A stretch of DNA of 64,000 nucleotides from a virus. The position numbers and the translations under genes were made by a program. The stretch covers positions 124,001 through 188,000 of the IMG/VR virus record IMGVR_UViG_3300027759_000045. One strand, 5' to 3'. Positions 45,701 through 54,200 of this stretch are shown piece after piece (position 1 is the first letter of the stretch; each line of letters opens with the position of its first letter). The notes beneath the pieces are model-generated. The model saw only the letters and a list, made by a program, of their open reading frames with translations, had not been told where the DNA came from and ran no database searches.

Positions 45701-48700
45701 CGATTCTGTCGTGCGCCAGTGGGAGGATTATAAATTAAGTCGGCAAAAACACTGACGTTGTTGAGTATTACAATGTCTTCGTAGTTAACAAATTGTAATT
45801 TAACATAAGAAATTGCCTGGTTGTTTGTGCCATTTATTGTGAATCTGTTTTCTAATCGTTCAATTACCAAATTTCTAGCATCAAACGGCGTACGATTTTG
45901 ATCCAGCAACATGTTTTCTGGATTCTGCACACTGATGCTGTCAACCACTGCTCCGGGTCGGTCAGCAGTCAATTGCAGTGCGGCTGGATTTAAATTGATT
46001 AAACTGTTGACAGCCCAGCCTTGGTTTGCCCAATAAAGAAACTCGCTGGCCATCTGTTTCCAGTCCAGCGTGTAGCCGTTTTCTCGTGTGTCGAACACTA
46101 GACCCTGAGTGGTCAAGTATTGTCCATAGCTCAACAAGAAGTCAACCACACTTGATTGGTTGGTGAATACAAATCCATATGGAACTTGTACAATATCATT
46201 TGTGTATTGCCGCGGAACACGCACTGTGCTGCCGCCGGCGCTGATAGTTTGTAACTCGCCACTGGCGCGACTTGCATAAATGTCAAAGTACGGATCAGTT
46301 GTGCTGTAGCCAAATACTGCATATCCTGTATCAGTCGATTGAACAATCACTGCACTGTATGCCACACTGGCAAACGGTGAGTTTTTATACAACATCAAGT
46401 CATAACTTTCGTCGGGCAACAGTAAACTTGAATTCAAACTGTTAGGACTAGAACGTTCTGTGTATATTTTGAGATATTGTTTATCTGTGAAACTTGCAGT
46501 TCTCCAACACAACCGCACGTCAAGATTTGCCAGTGCTTCTTCCAGTGCCTGTGTTGAATTGATACCCAGCTGTTGATTGTAGTCAACGATCCAGTTGATA
46601 TAACTGGCCTTGCTGACAGGTGTAACAACACCGGTTGATATGTTAACGTTGCCGCCGTATACCTGGACGCCACTGGCATCTAGTCGATATCGACCATTGT
46701 ACAAATACTGTTCAAATTCTGTACTGTACTTGTAAAGATCTCGGTCTGCAAACAAACTAAAGAATTTTGCTGGGCGTGTCAGTGCCAACAGGCGCATCAC
46801 AGCAAATGGATAACTACTGCTGGTCCACCATGCGGCCTCAACAGGGCCGCCGTCGCCAACAACCCAGCTCTTACGGAATGCATTGGGATTGTATTGTCCA
46901 ACCACACTGTCCAATGGAGCCAGTAACTGGCCTTCTGTGCCTGTGGGTATAAAATAAGTTGACAAGTTTGGTCTTACGAAGTCGGGTTTAATATAATATC
47001 CGTCTGGATCAGCAACAATACCCGCCTGTATATCGTCCCATAACACCAAGTTATCCTGTGTGTATGGCGCAGGGCCATAGCGTGTTTCCCACCATGCAGG
47101 CTGTTGGCTAAAGCCCAACATTTCCCACGGAGTATAATTGGGACTCAGTGTATCATAGAAATATCTACTGATGCCGCGCCAGGCTCCCAGTAATGGCAAA
47201 TCTTTTTCTTTATCGCCGGCTTGGCTATAGTTGTAGGTAAATGGGTTGTTGGCAATGTACTGCTGTGTTTTATAATCTAGTTTGTTTTGTCCTACCCAGG
47301 TCAAGAAACTTTCGCCTAGGATGGTTGTGATCTCGGCCTGCGTGTAATCAGTTGTGCGGAAATATCCTGGAATGACTTCTTCGGGTGGGATTGGTACTGG
47401 GTTACCTTCGGTCTTTAAATTGTTAAAAATTCTGCGTTCAAATTCCAATAAAATATCATCGCGCATGTCACCAAAGGCAGCGGTAATACTGCCATCATGC
47501 CCACGGATAACAACAGTTGGGTTTACATAGTTTTCATCCAGGAACATTTCAGGTTTGTATGCCTGATATAGACCCATTTTGGTAGGAGTATTAGGAACAT
47601 AATTTCCAGCAGTGTCTGCATATTCACGAACAGTAACTACATCGCCAACTGCCAACGGAACAGTGACAGTGAGTGTCGGTCCATCTGTTGCCACTGTGTA
47701 GTCATAGTTTAGTGTCAGCAGGGTGTTGTTCAAAAACACCAATAACCCTAAGAAGTTTGCAGAAGTAAACGAGTGTGTTTGTAGTGTGTCAAATATGCCA
47801 ACAGTGATCGGTGTCACTGTGTATACAGTGTCTGTGTAGACATTGCCACTGGGCAACATATCGCTGTAATAGAAACTGTTTACATTGGTTTTACCAATGT
47901 TTAAATCAGTAACCACAGAGTCAAGAATTTCGCTTGTTGTTAAATTGCCCCATTCGCCGCGAATGGTATTTTCTAACAGTCTGTTTTTAAACTTGGTGTA
48001 TTCTCTATCGTTAAACTCCATTGACTTAAATACGTTGTACTCACTGCTTCTCATAAAGAAGCCAGCCAGAGTCAATGGTGCGCTTTGTTCCAGTATAGTT
48101 GTGCCGTACCGACCAATGTTGCCTAGGTCTCGTGTGTTGTTTGCGCCGTTGATATCACCAGTGAAGGTAATTAAGTTTTCGGCAATACTTTCATAATGTG
48201 TTCGTATAGTGCCCAACGTAAAGTACGGACTGTTAACGTTAAACGGGTTATTTGCCAAGTTGATTGGCACTTGATAAAAACCATTGTCGCTTGGCTCCGT
48301 ACTTAATACCCGAACTTCAATGATTGATCCTGGCGTGTAGATGTTATTCAATACAATTGTGGTTGTAGCATTGGTTCTGGTTACTGTGTATTCTGCAGGC
48401 AGTATATACTTGTTGGCCACAAAAAGTTGTATTGGTGGAACAACTGTGTTCTCGGGTATATTGATATTGAATCGTAATGGAGATCCATCGTAGGTGAACT
48501 GAAATTGTTGACGAATCAAACTTGGAGTCGCAGCCACTTTCCAACCAAGTTCTCGTTCGTAGACGACTCGACTGGCATATTGATACGAGTAACCTTCACT
48601 TATATTAACAGTCTTCGAAGTGTTTTGTTCAGCATAGATAAACTGGTCTGTGTAAAAATTATTATCAAATACAATGTCACCAATGTTGTTTATACTTAGA

Positions 48701-51297
48701 TAACGCAGTGGCAATCCTAACACAGTGTCTGCGGCACCCTGGCCAGTGGCATAACTGAATAACTTACTGCCGACAAATGTAGAACTGGGGTACTTGGCAC
48801 GGTCGCTGAAACTAATTCCAGCAGAATCATACACATTAAACAATGGCGCTTGGTTCGTGGCTGTCTTTTGTTGTGCTCTAATCCAAGTAACACCATCATA
48901 ATAATAACTGGTTCCTTGTGTTGTTAGTCCGCTGAGTGTGACTACGGTTTGGTCAATCAACACAGTTGAGTCATCTGCAGGAACTAGATTAATGATAGGT
49001 TGTGCAATCAAGGGCGCCACAGTGTCAGGTATAATAAAATTTACAACGTAAACTTTATTTCTGACGTCTGGATCAGTGTCTGCTGCGAAAATAACACGGG
49101 TGCCGTTGACAAATTCGTATCCGTCAATGCCGTAGCCCAGTGATCCGTTGATGGTACTCAGTGCATCGGTGATATTGAAATCAACAATATTGACCGGAAG
49201 TTTTCCTTGTGTTCCAAAATCATATAATCGTGTTCCTGCATTGAATTCTATAATAGGACGTTTAGCACGTTGAGAGTTGCTTAAAATTGGTGTTGTGTTG
49301 TTATAAGCCGCAGATGCATTGATGATATCAATATGGAACCAGCGATTACTGCGTGTCCAGGCATTTAAATCTGGACTGGCACGTCCGATTGTGAGATACT
49401 CTGGAATCAGTGGTGAACTCAACGAAGCATCATAGTTTCCAACATCAAATGCTAGACTATCAAAAGGAATAGATTCATTTTCAGTGTATGGCTCGGGTGT
49501 AATAAAATCACTGACCAGTAGTAATCTAATAGCTGTGCCTACACCTTCAACATAGTATTCTTGATTTTCGTACTCAGCTGGTATTGTGCTGCCACGAAAT
49601 TGAACCTTGAGTCCATTGGTGAACACCACACCATTTGAACTGGTATAGTTGGGTTTTCCAATGATATCGTTGATGTATGTTGTGGTTGCATTGGTTTGAT
49701 CAAGTAAACGAATTTGTCCAAAAATTCCAGGGTCTGTGCCGTCTTGATAATACAATACATCTTTGATTGCTGTCAGCAACGGAATTTCTTCAAAGTACCC
49801 AGAAGCATCTTTATACCAACCAGTATTCGAATACTGTGTACCAAAGGCAATAGTAAACTTTTCTAACTCGGCCACCGGCAATACTGGATTTAATTGAATG
49901 TACTGCTGCCCTCCTGATGATGTCACGTATGTTATTTGCCATACACTGTAACGGTCAGACTGCGTGAGTGGAATTGCCTGTGCAAATGCTGTGCTATCAA
50001 AACTACCAATTCCTGTACCAGACGCAGGCAATGGATCAAATTGACTAACAACTTCCCACCCATCGTCGCCAGTGGTTGTGTTGAGGAATACTAGTGTGCG
50101 GCCATTTAAATTTGTAATTCCATCAATCCCCGACGGATACTCTGCAAAAAATTCAGAAAGAAAAACATTGTTGATCTGACTAAATGTCAGATTAGTGGCA
50201 AGGTCAACAGGAGCAATGCTAGTTAATCCATAGTAAAAACTCTGTGCAGTGGCAGCAGGAACACTGAATGTCACTGTTCCAAGATCTTCACCGTTGTTGG
50301 TTACACCCAACACATCTCTACTAGAAATGTTAGGTGCATAAGGCAGTACACCTTCGACGCCAGGATCAGTCTGAATCCAGAATCCAGGGCCTGTGCCCGG
50401 AGTTCCGTCAACAATTGTCAGCACGCCTTGCATGTTAAACTGCGTTTCACTTGCGTAGTACAAGGTGTCGGGTGCGTCTTGTGGAACGGTAAATGTAATG
50501 TTGCCAGTGTTTGCACCGTTGCGACTTACACCAGTATTGTATTGATCAATGCGGCCTTGCGACGGAGTTGTTTTAATCCAGAATGGTGATACTACACCAA
50601 GATTTAAATTGAACACATAGGTGTTGCCACGCACCAGTGTCAGTGATGGATTTGGCAAGTAATCAATAATGTATGCTGATGTTGTGGCCGCTGTTACACG
50701 ATAATTTACTGTTTCTGTTGCATTCTGTGCCACAGTAAATGTGTAGTTGCCGTTGCGCAATAGCGTAATTGTAGGATTACTGCCGGTATAGTTTGAAAAT
50801 GTATATACACCATTTTCTCTTGTGACAGTATAATCTGCAGTCAATGGAACTGCTGTACCACCTACATCAACTGACAACGGGCCACCGGGTAGCCAATAGT
50901 ATTGGCTGTAGTTTACAAACTTGTCCCAGTTAATCTGCGGATCCCAGGTATAGTATTCGCTGGTATAAAGTCGCTGGCTTTGATCAACAAACGCACCTTG
51001 TGTGCCCAACGCATCGGTAATGCCTGGATAGGTAACTGCGTCTTTGATCACTGTGGAATCAGTTTTTCTGAATACAACGCCAGGTTCTAATTGATAGTCT
51101 CGACGAGATTCAGTAGGTTCTACAACATATCTATCGTCGGCATTTACACCTGGTCCCACACGTCGTCCAACATATCCTTGTGTCTTTTTAAACTGCGGTT
51201 CTTGAACCAACTGGTCCAGGGTGGCAGCTAAAAATTGCTTGTTTGTGGAGGTTTGGAATATTTCTGGTAGAAAATCTACTGTTCTCACTGTGGCCAT
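36730..51297 (-). CDS. giant virion (baseplate-region) protein, 4855 aa
   Basis: A single uninterrupted frame of 14.6 kb. The N-terminus (RTVDFLPEIFQTSTNKQFLAATLDQL, later GYVGRRVGPGVN and DYQLEPGVV) is the conserved opening of very large structural proteins that follow gp6 in marine T4-like phages; the place is that of T4 gp7, though sequence identity with T4 gp7 is not evident. The body is a chain of beta modules of the type VNNxxQxxGxDYxxxxxxIxFxxxPxxGxxIxI. Seven FG-GAP-like blades lie in the middle. A segment EWQPNVTYEDGTQVRYANRVWQATSD resembles a chitin-binding-like CBM5/12 module, which could touch the host glycan. The C-terminus, TQAARFLRGD, looks like a conserved ending. No signal peptide or membrane segment. 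Probably a baseplate wedge or host-contact protein. Confidence 0.85.
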   Translation of the reverse strand: MATVRTVDFLPEIFQTSTNKQFLAATLDQLVQEPQFKKTQGYVGRRVGPGVNADDRYVVEPTESRRDYQLEPGVVFRKTDSTVIKDAVTYPGITDALGTQGAFVDQSQRLYTSEYYTWDPQINWDKFVNYSQYYWLPGGPLSVDVGGTAVPLTADYTVTRENGVYTFSNYTGSNPTITLLRNGNYTFTVAQNATETVNYRVTAATTSAYIIDYLPNPSLTLVRGNTYVFNLNLGVVSPFWIKTTPSQGRIDQYNTGVSRNGANTGNITFTVPQDAPDTLYYASETQFNMQGVLTIVDGTPGTGPGFWIQTDPGVEGVLPYAPNISSRDVLGVTNNGEDLGTVTFSVPAATAQSFYYGLTSIAPVDLATNLTFSQINNVFLSEFFAEYPSGIDGITNLNGRTLVFLNTTTGDDGWEVVSQFDPLPASGTGIGSFDSTAFAQAIPLTQSDRYSVWQITYVTSSGGQQYIQLNPVLPVAELEKFTIAFGTQYSNTGWYKDASGYFEEIPLLTAIKDVLYYQDGTDPGIFGQIRLLDQTNATTTYINDIIGKPNYTSSNGVVFTNGLKVQFRGSTIPAEYENQEYYVEGVGTAIRLLLVSDFITPEPYTENESIPFDSLAFDVGNYDASLSSPLIPEYLTIGRASPDLNAWTRSNRWFHIDIINASAAYNNTTPILSNSQRAKRPIIEFNAGTRLYDFGTQGKLPVNIVDFNITDALSTINGSLGYGIDGYEFVNGTRVIFAADTDPDVRNKVYVVNFIIPDTVAPLIAQPIINLVPADDSTVLIDQTVVTLSGLTTQGTSYYYDGVTWIRAQQKTATNQAPLFNVYDSAGISFSDRAKYPSSTFVGSKLFSYATGQGAADTVLGLPLRYLSINNIGDIVFDNNFYTDQFIYAEQNTSKTVNISEGYSYQYASRVVYERELGWKVAATPSLIRQQFQFTYDGSPLRFNINIPENTVVPPIQLFVANKYILPAEYTVTRTNATTTIVLNNIYTPGSIIEVRVLSTEPSDNGFYQVPINLANNPFNVNSPYFTLGTIRTHYESIAENLITFTGDINGANNTRDLGNIGRYGTTILEQSAPLTLAGFFMRSSEYNVFKSMEFNDREYTKFKNRLLENTIRGEWGNLTTSEILDSVVTDLNIGKTNVNSFYYSDMLPSGNVYTDTVYTVTPITVGIFDTLQTHSFTSANFLGLLVFLNNTLLTLNYDYTVATDGPTLTVTVPLAVGDVVTVREYADTAGNYVPNTPTKMGLYQAYKPEMFLDENYVNPTVVIRGHDGSITAAFGDMRDDILLEFERRIFNNLKTEGNPVPIPPEEVIPGYFRTTDYTQAEITTILGESFLTWVGQNKLDYKTQQYIANNPFTYNYSQAGDKEKDLPLLGAWRGISRYFYDTLSPNYTPWEMLGFSQQPAWWETRYGPAPYTQDNLVLWDDIQAGIVADPDGYYIKPDFVRPNLSTYFIPTGTEGQLLAPLDSVVGQYNPNAFRKSWVVGDGGPVEAAWWTSSSYPFAVMRLLALTRPAKFFSLFADRDLYKYSTEFEQYLYNGRYRLDASGVQVYGGNVNISTGVVTPVSKASYINWIVDYNQQLGINSTQALEEALANLDVRLCWRTASFTDKQYLKIYTERSSPNSLNSSLLLPDESYDLMLYKNSPFASVAYSAVIVQSTDTGYAVFGYSTTDPYFDIYASRASGELQTISAGGSTVRVPRQYTNDIVQVPYGFVFTNQSSVVDFLLSYGQYLTTQGLVFDTRENGYTLDWKQMASEFLYWANQGWAVNSLINLNPAALQLTADRPGAVVDSISVQNPENMLLDQNRTPFDARNLVIERLENRFTINGTNNQAISYVKLQFVNYEDIVILNNVSVFADLIYNPPTGARQNRVYVSAITTTEWNGTLNAQGFVLNRDNVKEWAPNIKYAKGEIVLYKNLYWSAQDIIQPKREFAYSDWVKSDYTKIQKGLLPNIANKADQLENSYNTQTANLEGDNDLLSFGLIGFQPREYMVALNLDDVSQVNLYQQFIGAKGTILSAELFTGARLEKESADYQIYENWAVLRGTYGANANRSYVELRLNEPLLQSDPATVQIIQPGESSLANQTVLLNDVWRESYKLTSPDFLPTTTTQITDTALPSAGYVNINDVDITVFSLDDPGTIAANLDTIGNGTKIWVAKTNSYDWNIYRATQVPGRITRVTDNLDGASLVSFTQIHNLSLGDILIVRFFNDAFNGVYRVLTTPTPTTLTVAYTFPNGNQTVITGSGIGFYLDTMRVAQASDIGTLSFANDLIPGAMAWVDNNGAGLWTVLEKQDVFAAGYALESTDPVLNSGYGSSVAQAYENIAALVGAPLYDSGVGAIYPYLRGQLNLYEASPLIQLGAADTAGYGSALDIGYQSWAIVGAPQSNSGAGYAVILYRAPASNEFLQTQLLIAPDYLTSAGSFGSAVAISRDERWAYIGAPDQDAVYAYGRVDLEIQEVTYIGNSATTTFNYSDNLVFDLVHPGQITVLVNNATQQYGVDYNLNSTSVIFTTPPLQDLPIVIIRNMLSSLDSNTYYDVEQDSTDGSGILAMFTVERIRGTYTPTITSRGAFYADGDTLTINAATIGGGTSPANDLIITVTAVDGLGAITEFTYSGAGISNTSVFDLSTTLYTATNLNSFNVKVSNVLQRPYLDYTFAGTTLTFVTVPAAGVKIDVETGSYFMYVETITGPAGSGFGTSVATATDGQQIVIGAPTDVNNSLINGSTYVYDRSVARYQVGIGETDVTTFALPAGYNTPVSVTLNNAFLTDADQILGGQFTVAGGNVILEDTVTLAVGDIIEIESNIFQLVQQITINTPFDQASFGSSVDLCSNNCSIYIGAPIDGTVLPGAGSVQRSVNQSRVYGVISSQIPNPVLTSGDTLRIDNYEIAIPASPNNTVAGLVTAINTANEGVGVPNVRASAAGDLFFVSNGAVKTYDIGVTYSKYAIYNPLVYVDNVVQIFNTDYTYNNSTGIISFITAPTAQSTIRVVQGILTLNVINSAAVLSNTRLTVLPGVVGTVFADFGFVDYVYTQTITSPAPTVDANFGAEVVIDTTATTLVVGAPRGNLYQPVTFDDNTTYFDDRSTVFSTVVVQSGVTYTFDYLPSATDSVTNPGQFVFGQQMYDNNIVELDQYGTAVSYVTGRLLIGSPGSDFGDSSNANYGRVSVFENANRTPAWTVKHVQQPVVDIALLNSVYMYDKLESTITSYLDFIDPLQGKILGVARENIDYIGAVDPANYNIGPIRNVGNPWAAARIGEIWWDTNSVRFIDPNQDDIVYASRRWSQTFPGSSVDIYQWIESDVTPAAYAGPGTPLSVLSYTARSELNTDNIFATRYYFWVRNISTVATVANKKLSTNAIANYIFNPRASGISYLAPLNASTVAIYNVISLISAQDTILHIEYDRIKNDDNVHQEYELIADGVADSFLSAGLYLKLQDSLSGINALGSQVPDPSLSPAERYGVEFRPRQSMFVDRFAALKNYFGYANRILANYPISETKSFTLLNSKDAEPTATQTYYAGTFNTGDTYTISYVGTTNFTAIGAASNTIGVLFVATGPGEGTGTATFVNWNSRVADLTELGYQNLSVVPYGYRYLVATDSSNFGFWTIYDVVTGPLVGSKELRLIRVQNYDTSRYWSYINWYTPGYNSTVNPVATVTNYAELSGITFTVAPVGSSVKVTNAPAGKFEIYQRTLTSWDRVGLEDGTIEFSATLWNYSLGNFGFDVEVFDAQYFDQEPVIETRKIVQAVNQQLFIDELAINRNRSLMLMFEFVMSEFSAPGWLLKTSLIDVNHKIRSLLPYQSYRQDNQDFVLNYIQEVKPYHVQIREFNLQYTGNDEYPGALTDFDNPAFFDETLTVPQFIAPVLLPYTQSTANSPTNPNADTASNAEIWAETPWADWYNNYTLTVQSVVITNTGSGYTVTPTITITGDAVIPAEMTAIVNSAGQIVSIDIVNYGSGYITTPIITFVGGNGSGATAAVVMGNDLVRQIKTTMKYDRYQYVSTIQEWQPNVTYEDGTQVRYANRVWQATSDDSFGVQSATFDPTNWTLVSASTLSGVDRTMGFYTPTVNQPGLSLPLLIDGVEYPGVQVFGVGYDQYPGFDVAPFDSTPFDNLTYGPEGRPTFDQSILDTIFESPYTDPYLGTRPTSINVEGGEYIDVFSSYAPEELVPGSEFDTLDMRVYTTPGADWARDGHGFRIEVRKFTVTSAGETLSFAGIAPVPATMLVANQTLGLNLIVDVDYTANWAEQTITLNSGVSVGSEIAITLYEIGGGNQLFKRSYNGAEIGSSVVVPVEYSLITQFVIFANGELTTDYTFVPYSTTSTEVVFAVPYSINDYLMISAIGPTTIDGTEIDYSWSVPVTQYITGVSGVLEYDLTNSMEYTNPDNIVVTFNGVRARTSAGIEYLADGTTDYLLPQRLGFSQSLIANNEVHVYVNNIPQVLGVDFVVEPYDPVTPRAVMFTETLTLGEKILIYVTTGTQASVVGTQLLFNTFTGMIPSNGDIIAVTSWNDTRQQDILTQVYVGPESGTALAVEPYDTTDYDVGLVTNESGSYDYSIVQSVTRNNLYLNRTILNPERLWVTLNGLQIFVNDGFTIVDNTIVLANGYVMSATDVVMITEFTDSIAPEAMAFRIFQDMRGVQATYRITPATTTYLVEPLSTTDDIIYVHNAAALNEPNLATNIWGLLTVNGERIMYRNRDTAANTVSGLRRGTAGTGVADHATDTDVYNIGRGNLLPPQFQNYIVSDSIIANGTDTIFYAPNITLTYDSAEGFDFLPYDVGTVTGEPGSYDYGAGDPTNQVEVYVGGIQLISGFSVISTNPVAVLFEVAPPEGVEVTILVRRGVTWYAPGAGTASNGVALQDTETQAARFLRGD
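41810..44395 (-). repeat. seven FG-GAP-like blades inside the giant protein
   Basis: Seven units of the form G-[YFS]-G-x-x-[VL] ... [IV]-G-[AS]-P are read in order: GYGSSV/ALVGAP, GYGSAL/AIVGAP, SFGSAV/AYIGAP, GFGTSV/IVIGAP, SFGSSV/IYIGAP, NFGAEV/LVVGAP and QYGTAV/LLIGSP. FG-GAP units form seven-bladed propellers in integrins. Between blades 3-6 other beta modules are inserted, so the propeller, if formed, is split by insertions. Confidence 0.7.
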
Positions 51298-54200
51298 TAA
51301 ATTACTCCGCTGCCAGGGGCAGTTCTAAGATTTGTGCTGGTCAATGCTTCTATTACCTGAATGTCTGCCACAGTGGCTGCGTTAACAAAAATTTGATTAG
51401 GTGCTGACCGTATTTCGTACAAGTCACCAAAACTCTTTTGTGGGCTTATTGGAACCAACACAACTGAACTTACCACATCGCCGATGTTTTGATGCAGGTA
51501 TCCGGATAGTTCTGAGAAGTAGAACGTATCGCCGAAATTCCAATTTTCAATTGCAAAATAACTGTTGATAAAGGACACCACCAAACTCTTTATTTCGCTA
51601 ACGGATGCTGTGGATCCACTGGCACGAATCACCTTAATAGTTGCACGTAGTTCTGGTGCGGCCTTGAGGCCAAACAATGGTTTAAAGTCAACTGAGTTAA
51701 TGATCATGTTGTCTGAAATCATTTTATAGTCTTGTAGTCCTGCATACTCAGTAGTTAGTGTATCTAAAGATGGTGGTTCTGGCTCTGGAACTGTTCCTGT
51801 TGAGTCTACAATGTAGTTTCTATATGCTGTGTAGTATGCCTGCGTGACCACATAGACATCGATAATGTTGGTTGATCCTGGATCAATACGATTGGTCAAC
51901 GAACTGTTGTGTCTGTATTGGAAAAACAGGTCTTGTCTGCCAACGCGAGTTATGTAATCACGTGTTGTTACCAGTTCAGTGGTGCCGGTGGCAGTCAACG
52001 ACAGGATATAAAATGCTGGCGATGTTGTGTATGACAGTGTTGTGGTATCGTAAACACCGTATGCATAGAACACTTGTCCAACTATGTACTGTGATTTTAC
52101 CACTTCGATGTCACTCTGGGTGGCATACTGAGAATTTATAACTCCAGGTTCTACCAATACGTACCGTTGTAGATTGTTAAAGTCGACAATTTGTTGAAAG
52201 AACACATTTTTAGTTGTGGGGTTCACAGTGGGTGCAACAATTGTGTCAAAGAAGTCTGGATCATCTGGGACGCCGTCGGCATCGTTGTCTTGCCAGGAAA
52301 CCAGCACTTGATAGTCATCAACATAGCCGTCTGGTTGAACTGGTTGGTCAATGATCCGCATGGAAACGTCGCTTTCAAGCGGTAAATTTGAGTCTGGTCT
52401 GCTGTTGGTTTTTAACACTTTGACAAAGTCACGGATGGTGGTTCCGGTACGACTATCATAAATTTGTTCGTCACCGTAGAAGAAGAAGCGTGTCTGTAGC
52501 ACACTGCCAAAATAATAGTTCAGCGCACGGCTTGTAACTGTGTACGATTCGCCGTCGGTTATAAACTGCAAGAACCAGCTGGCATCTAAGTTTGCGCCAG
52601 TGGTGTCACCTTCGTATGTTTGGCTCCAGGTAGCATCAATAGCAAGATTATTTGCAGTTATTAAATACCAGGTTTTGGTTAGATTATTATAACCCAGTCC
52701 AAAGTTACGATACAATTCAATCTGTGCGGCAGCACTGTTACGCACATCTGTTCCTAGGTCTGTTACAAACAATGGAATAACTTGACTGCATACTGCGCCA
52801 GTGGGCACAAAATTATTAAGCACCACAGGTCCAACTCCGTTGCTAAAATTGCCAAGACCTTGATTTGTTCCGTCATTGTATATTGCCATGGCTGACGCCC
52901 AGATTATTAACTTTTCATCTGCTCGAGTTGGTGTGCCCAACACTAATGTATTATTGGCATCAAAGTAATAGCCCGAAGGAGGAACAAACTTAATCAAACT
53001 GCCAGTTTGAACATATTGCATGTTATTGCTGGCGTATTGTCCAACTGGTACAGGATTTCCTGCAGAATTTTTAAAATAACCTGTTGTTTCATTGGCCAGA
53101 GTTGTGCTTTCGTTCCAGGTCACTGCCAGTGGCAACAACGACAGGCGAGGGAAATTAGCATAGTAAAATTGTTTAGCAGGACTGTTGGCCAAGTTGACTT
53201 CAACTTGATTGGTGAGAACATCACCAATTTCATTGGTTGTCAGCCACGTGAATAGGAACGTAGGCAACGCATTATATTCGTACAAGGCACCATCACTGGA
53301 GAATGTGTTGGTACTTGAATATTTTCCAGTATTGTCAACTAGGTCAAGGTATCGACTTGTGCCAATTGACGCACGGTTCAGTGCTTTAGATTTAATAATT
53401 GAATTGTACTGAGTGAACGGAAAGTTGTTGTAGTCCTCACCATTGACCATGCGATTCTGTGTGTAGTACCGGGCCGGTGCACGTTGCTTGATATCATCAA
53501 TGGTTTCGCGAGCAAGAGCATTGCTCACTGGCTCAGTGATACCACATGTCATTGTGAGTGTTTCTAGTTGTCCAGTACGGCTGACATAACTGATGCTCAA
53601 TAAAACATTTTGCATCTCTTCAGGATTGATAATGTACTGCAATCCGTTTGATGCACGAACATAAGCACGGAAAGTGCCAACAGGAATTTCTGAGAATACA
53701 CCATCACCAAAGTTCATGGTAATTTGATCATTGGCTCTGCTGGTAACCGAGTATATTGATCGTAGCGTTGTGAGCTGTTCGGCTGCGGCAGTGTACACAC
53801 TTTCAACAAACTCCCACTCACGACTTATGTTGCCCACATTGTCTAATTGATATAGCCAACGGTCAGTGTTATTGACGCCTTCAATATTGATGTTGACTGC
53901 ACGGTTAGAAATTCGTTCAGGCAAGTTAAAATCTTGGTTTTGTAGCACACCTTGTTTGAACAAGAAAAAGAATCCGGTGTTGGCAGAAGCAAATCCCAGT
54001 TGGTCATTACGAAACAACACATTAAATTGTCCGTTAGGACGTGGACTAGGTTCGTATACATAGCCGCGGCCACTGGCTGTGGCACTGACTGCTTCAAATG
54101 GCATGTTGACACCATCCACAACAGAACTGTAAGGGATCACCGGCAAGAAGCCTGGCAACAAGTTGATTGTGTATTCGTCTGTACGAATTCCGTTAATGGT

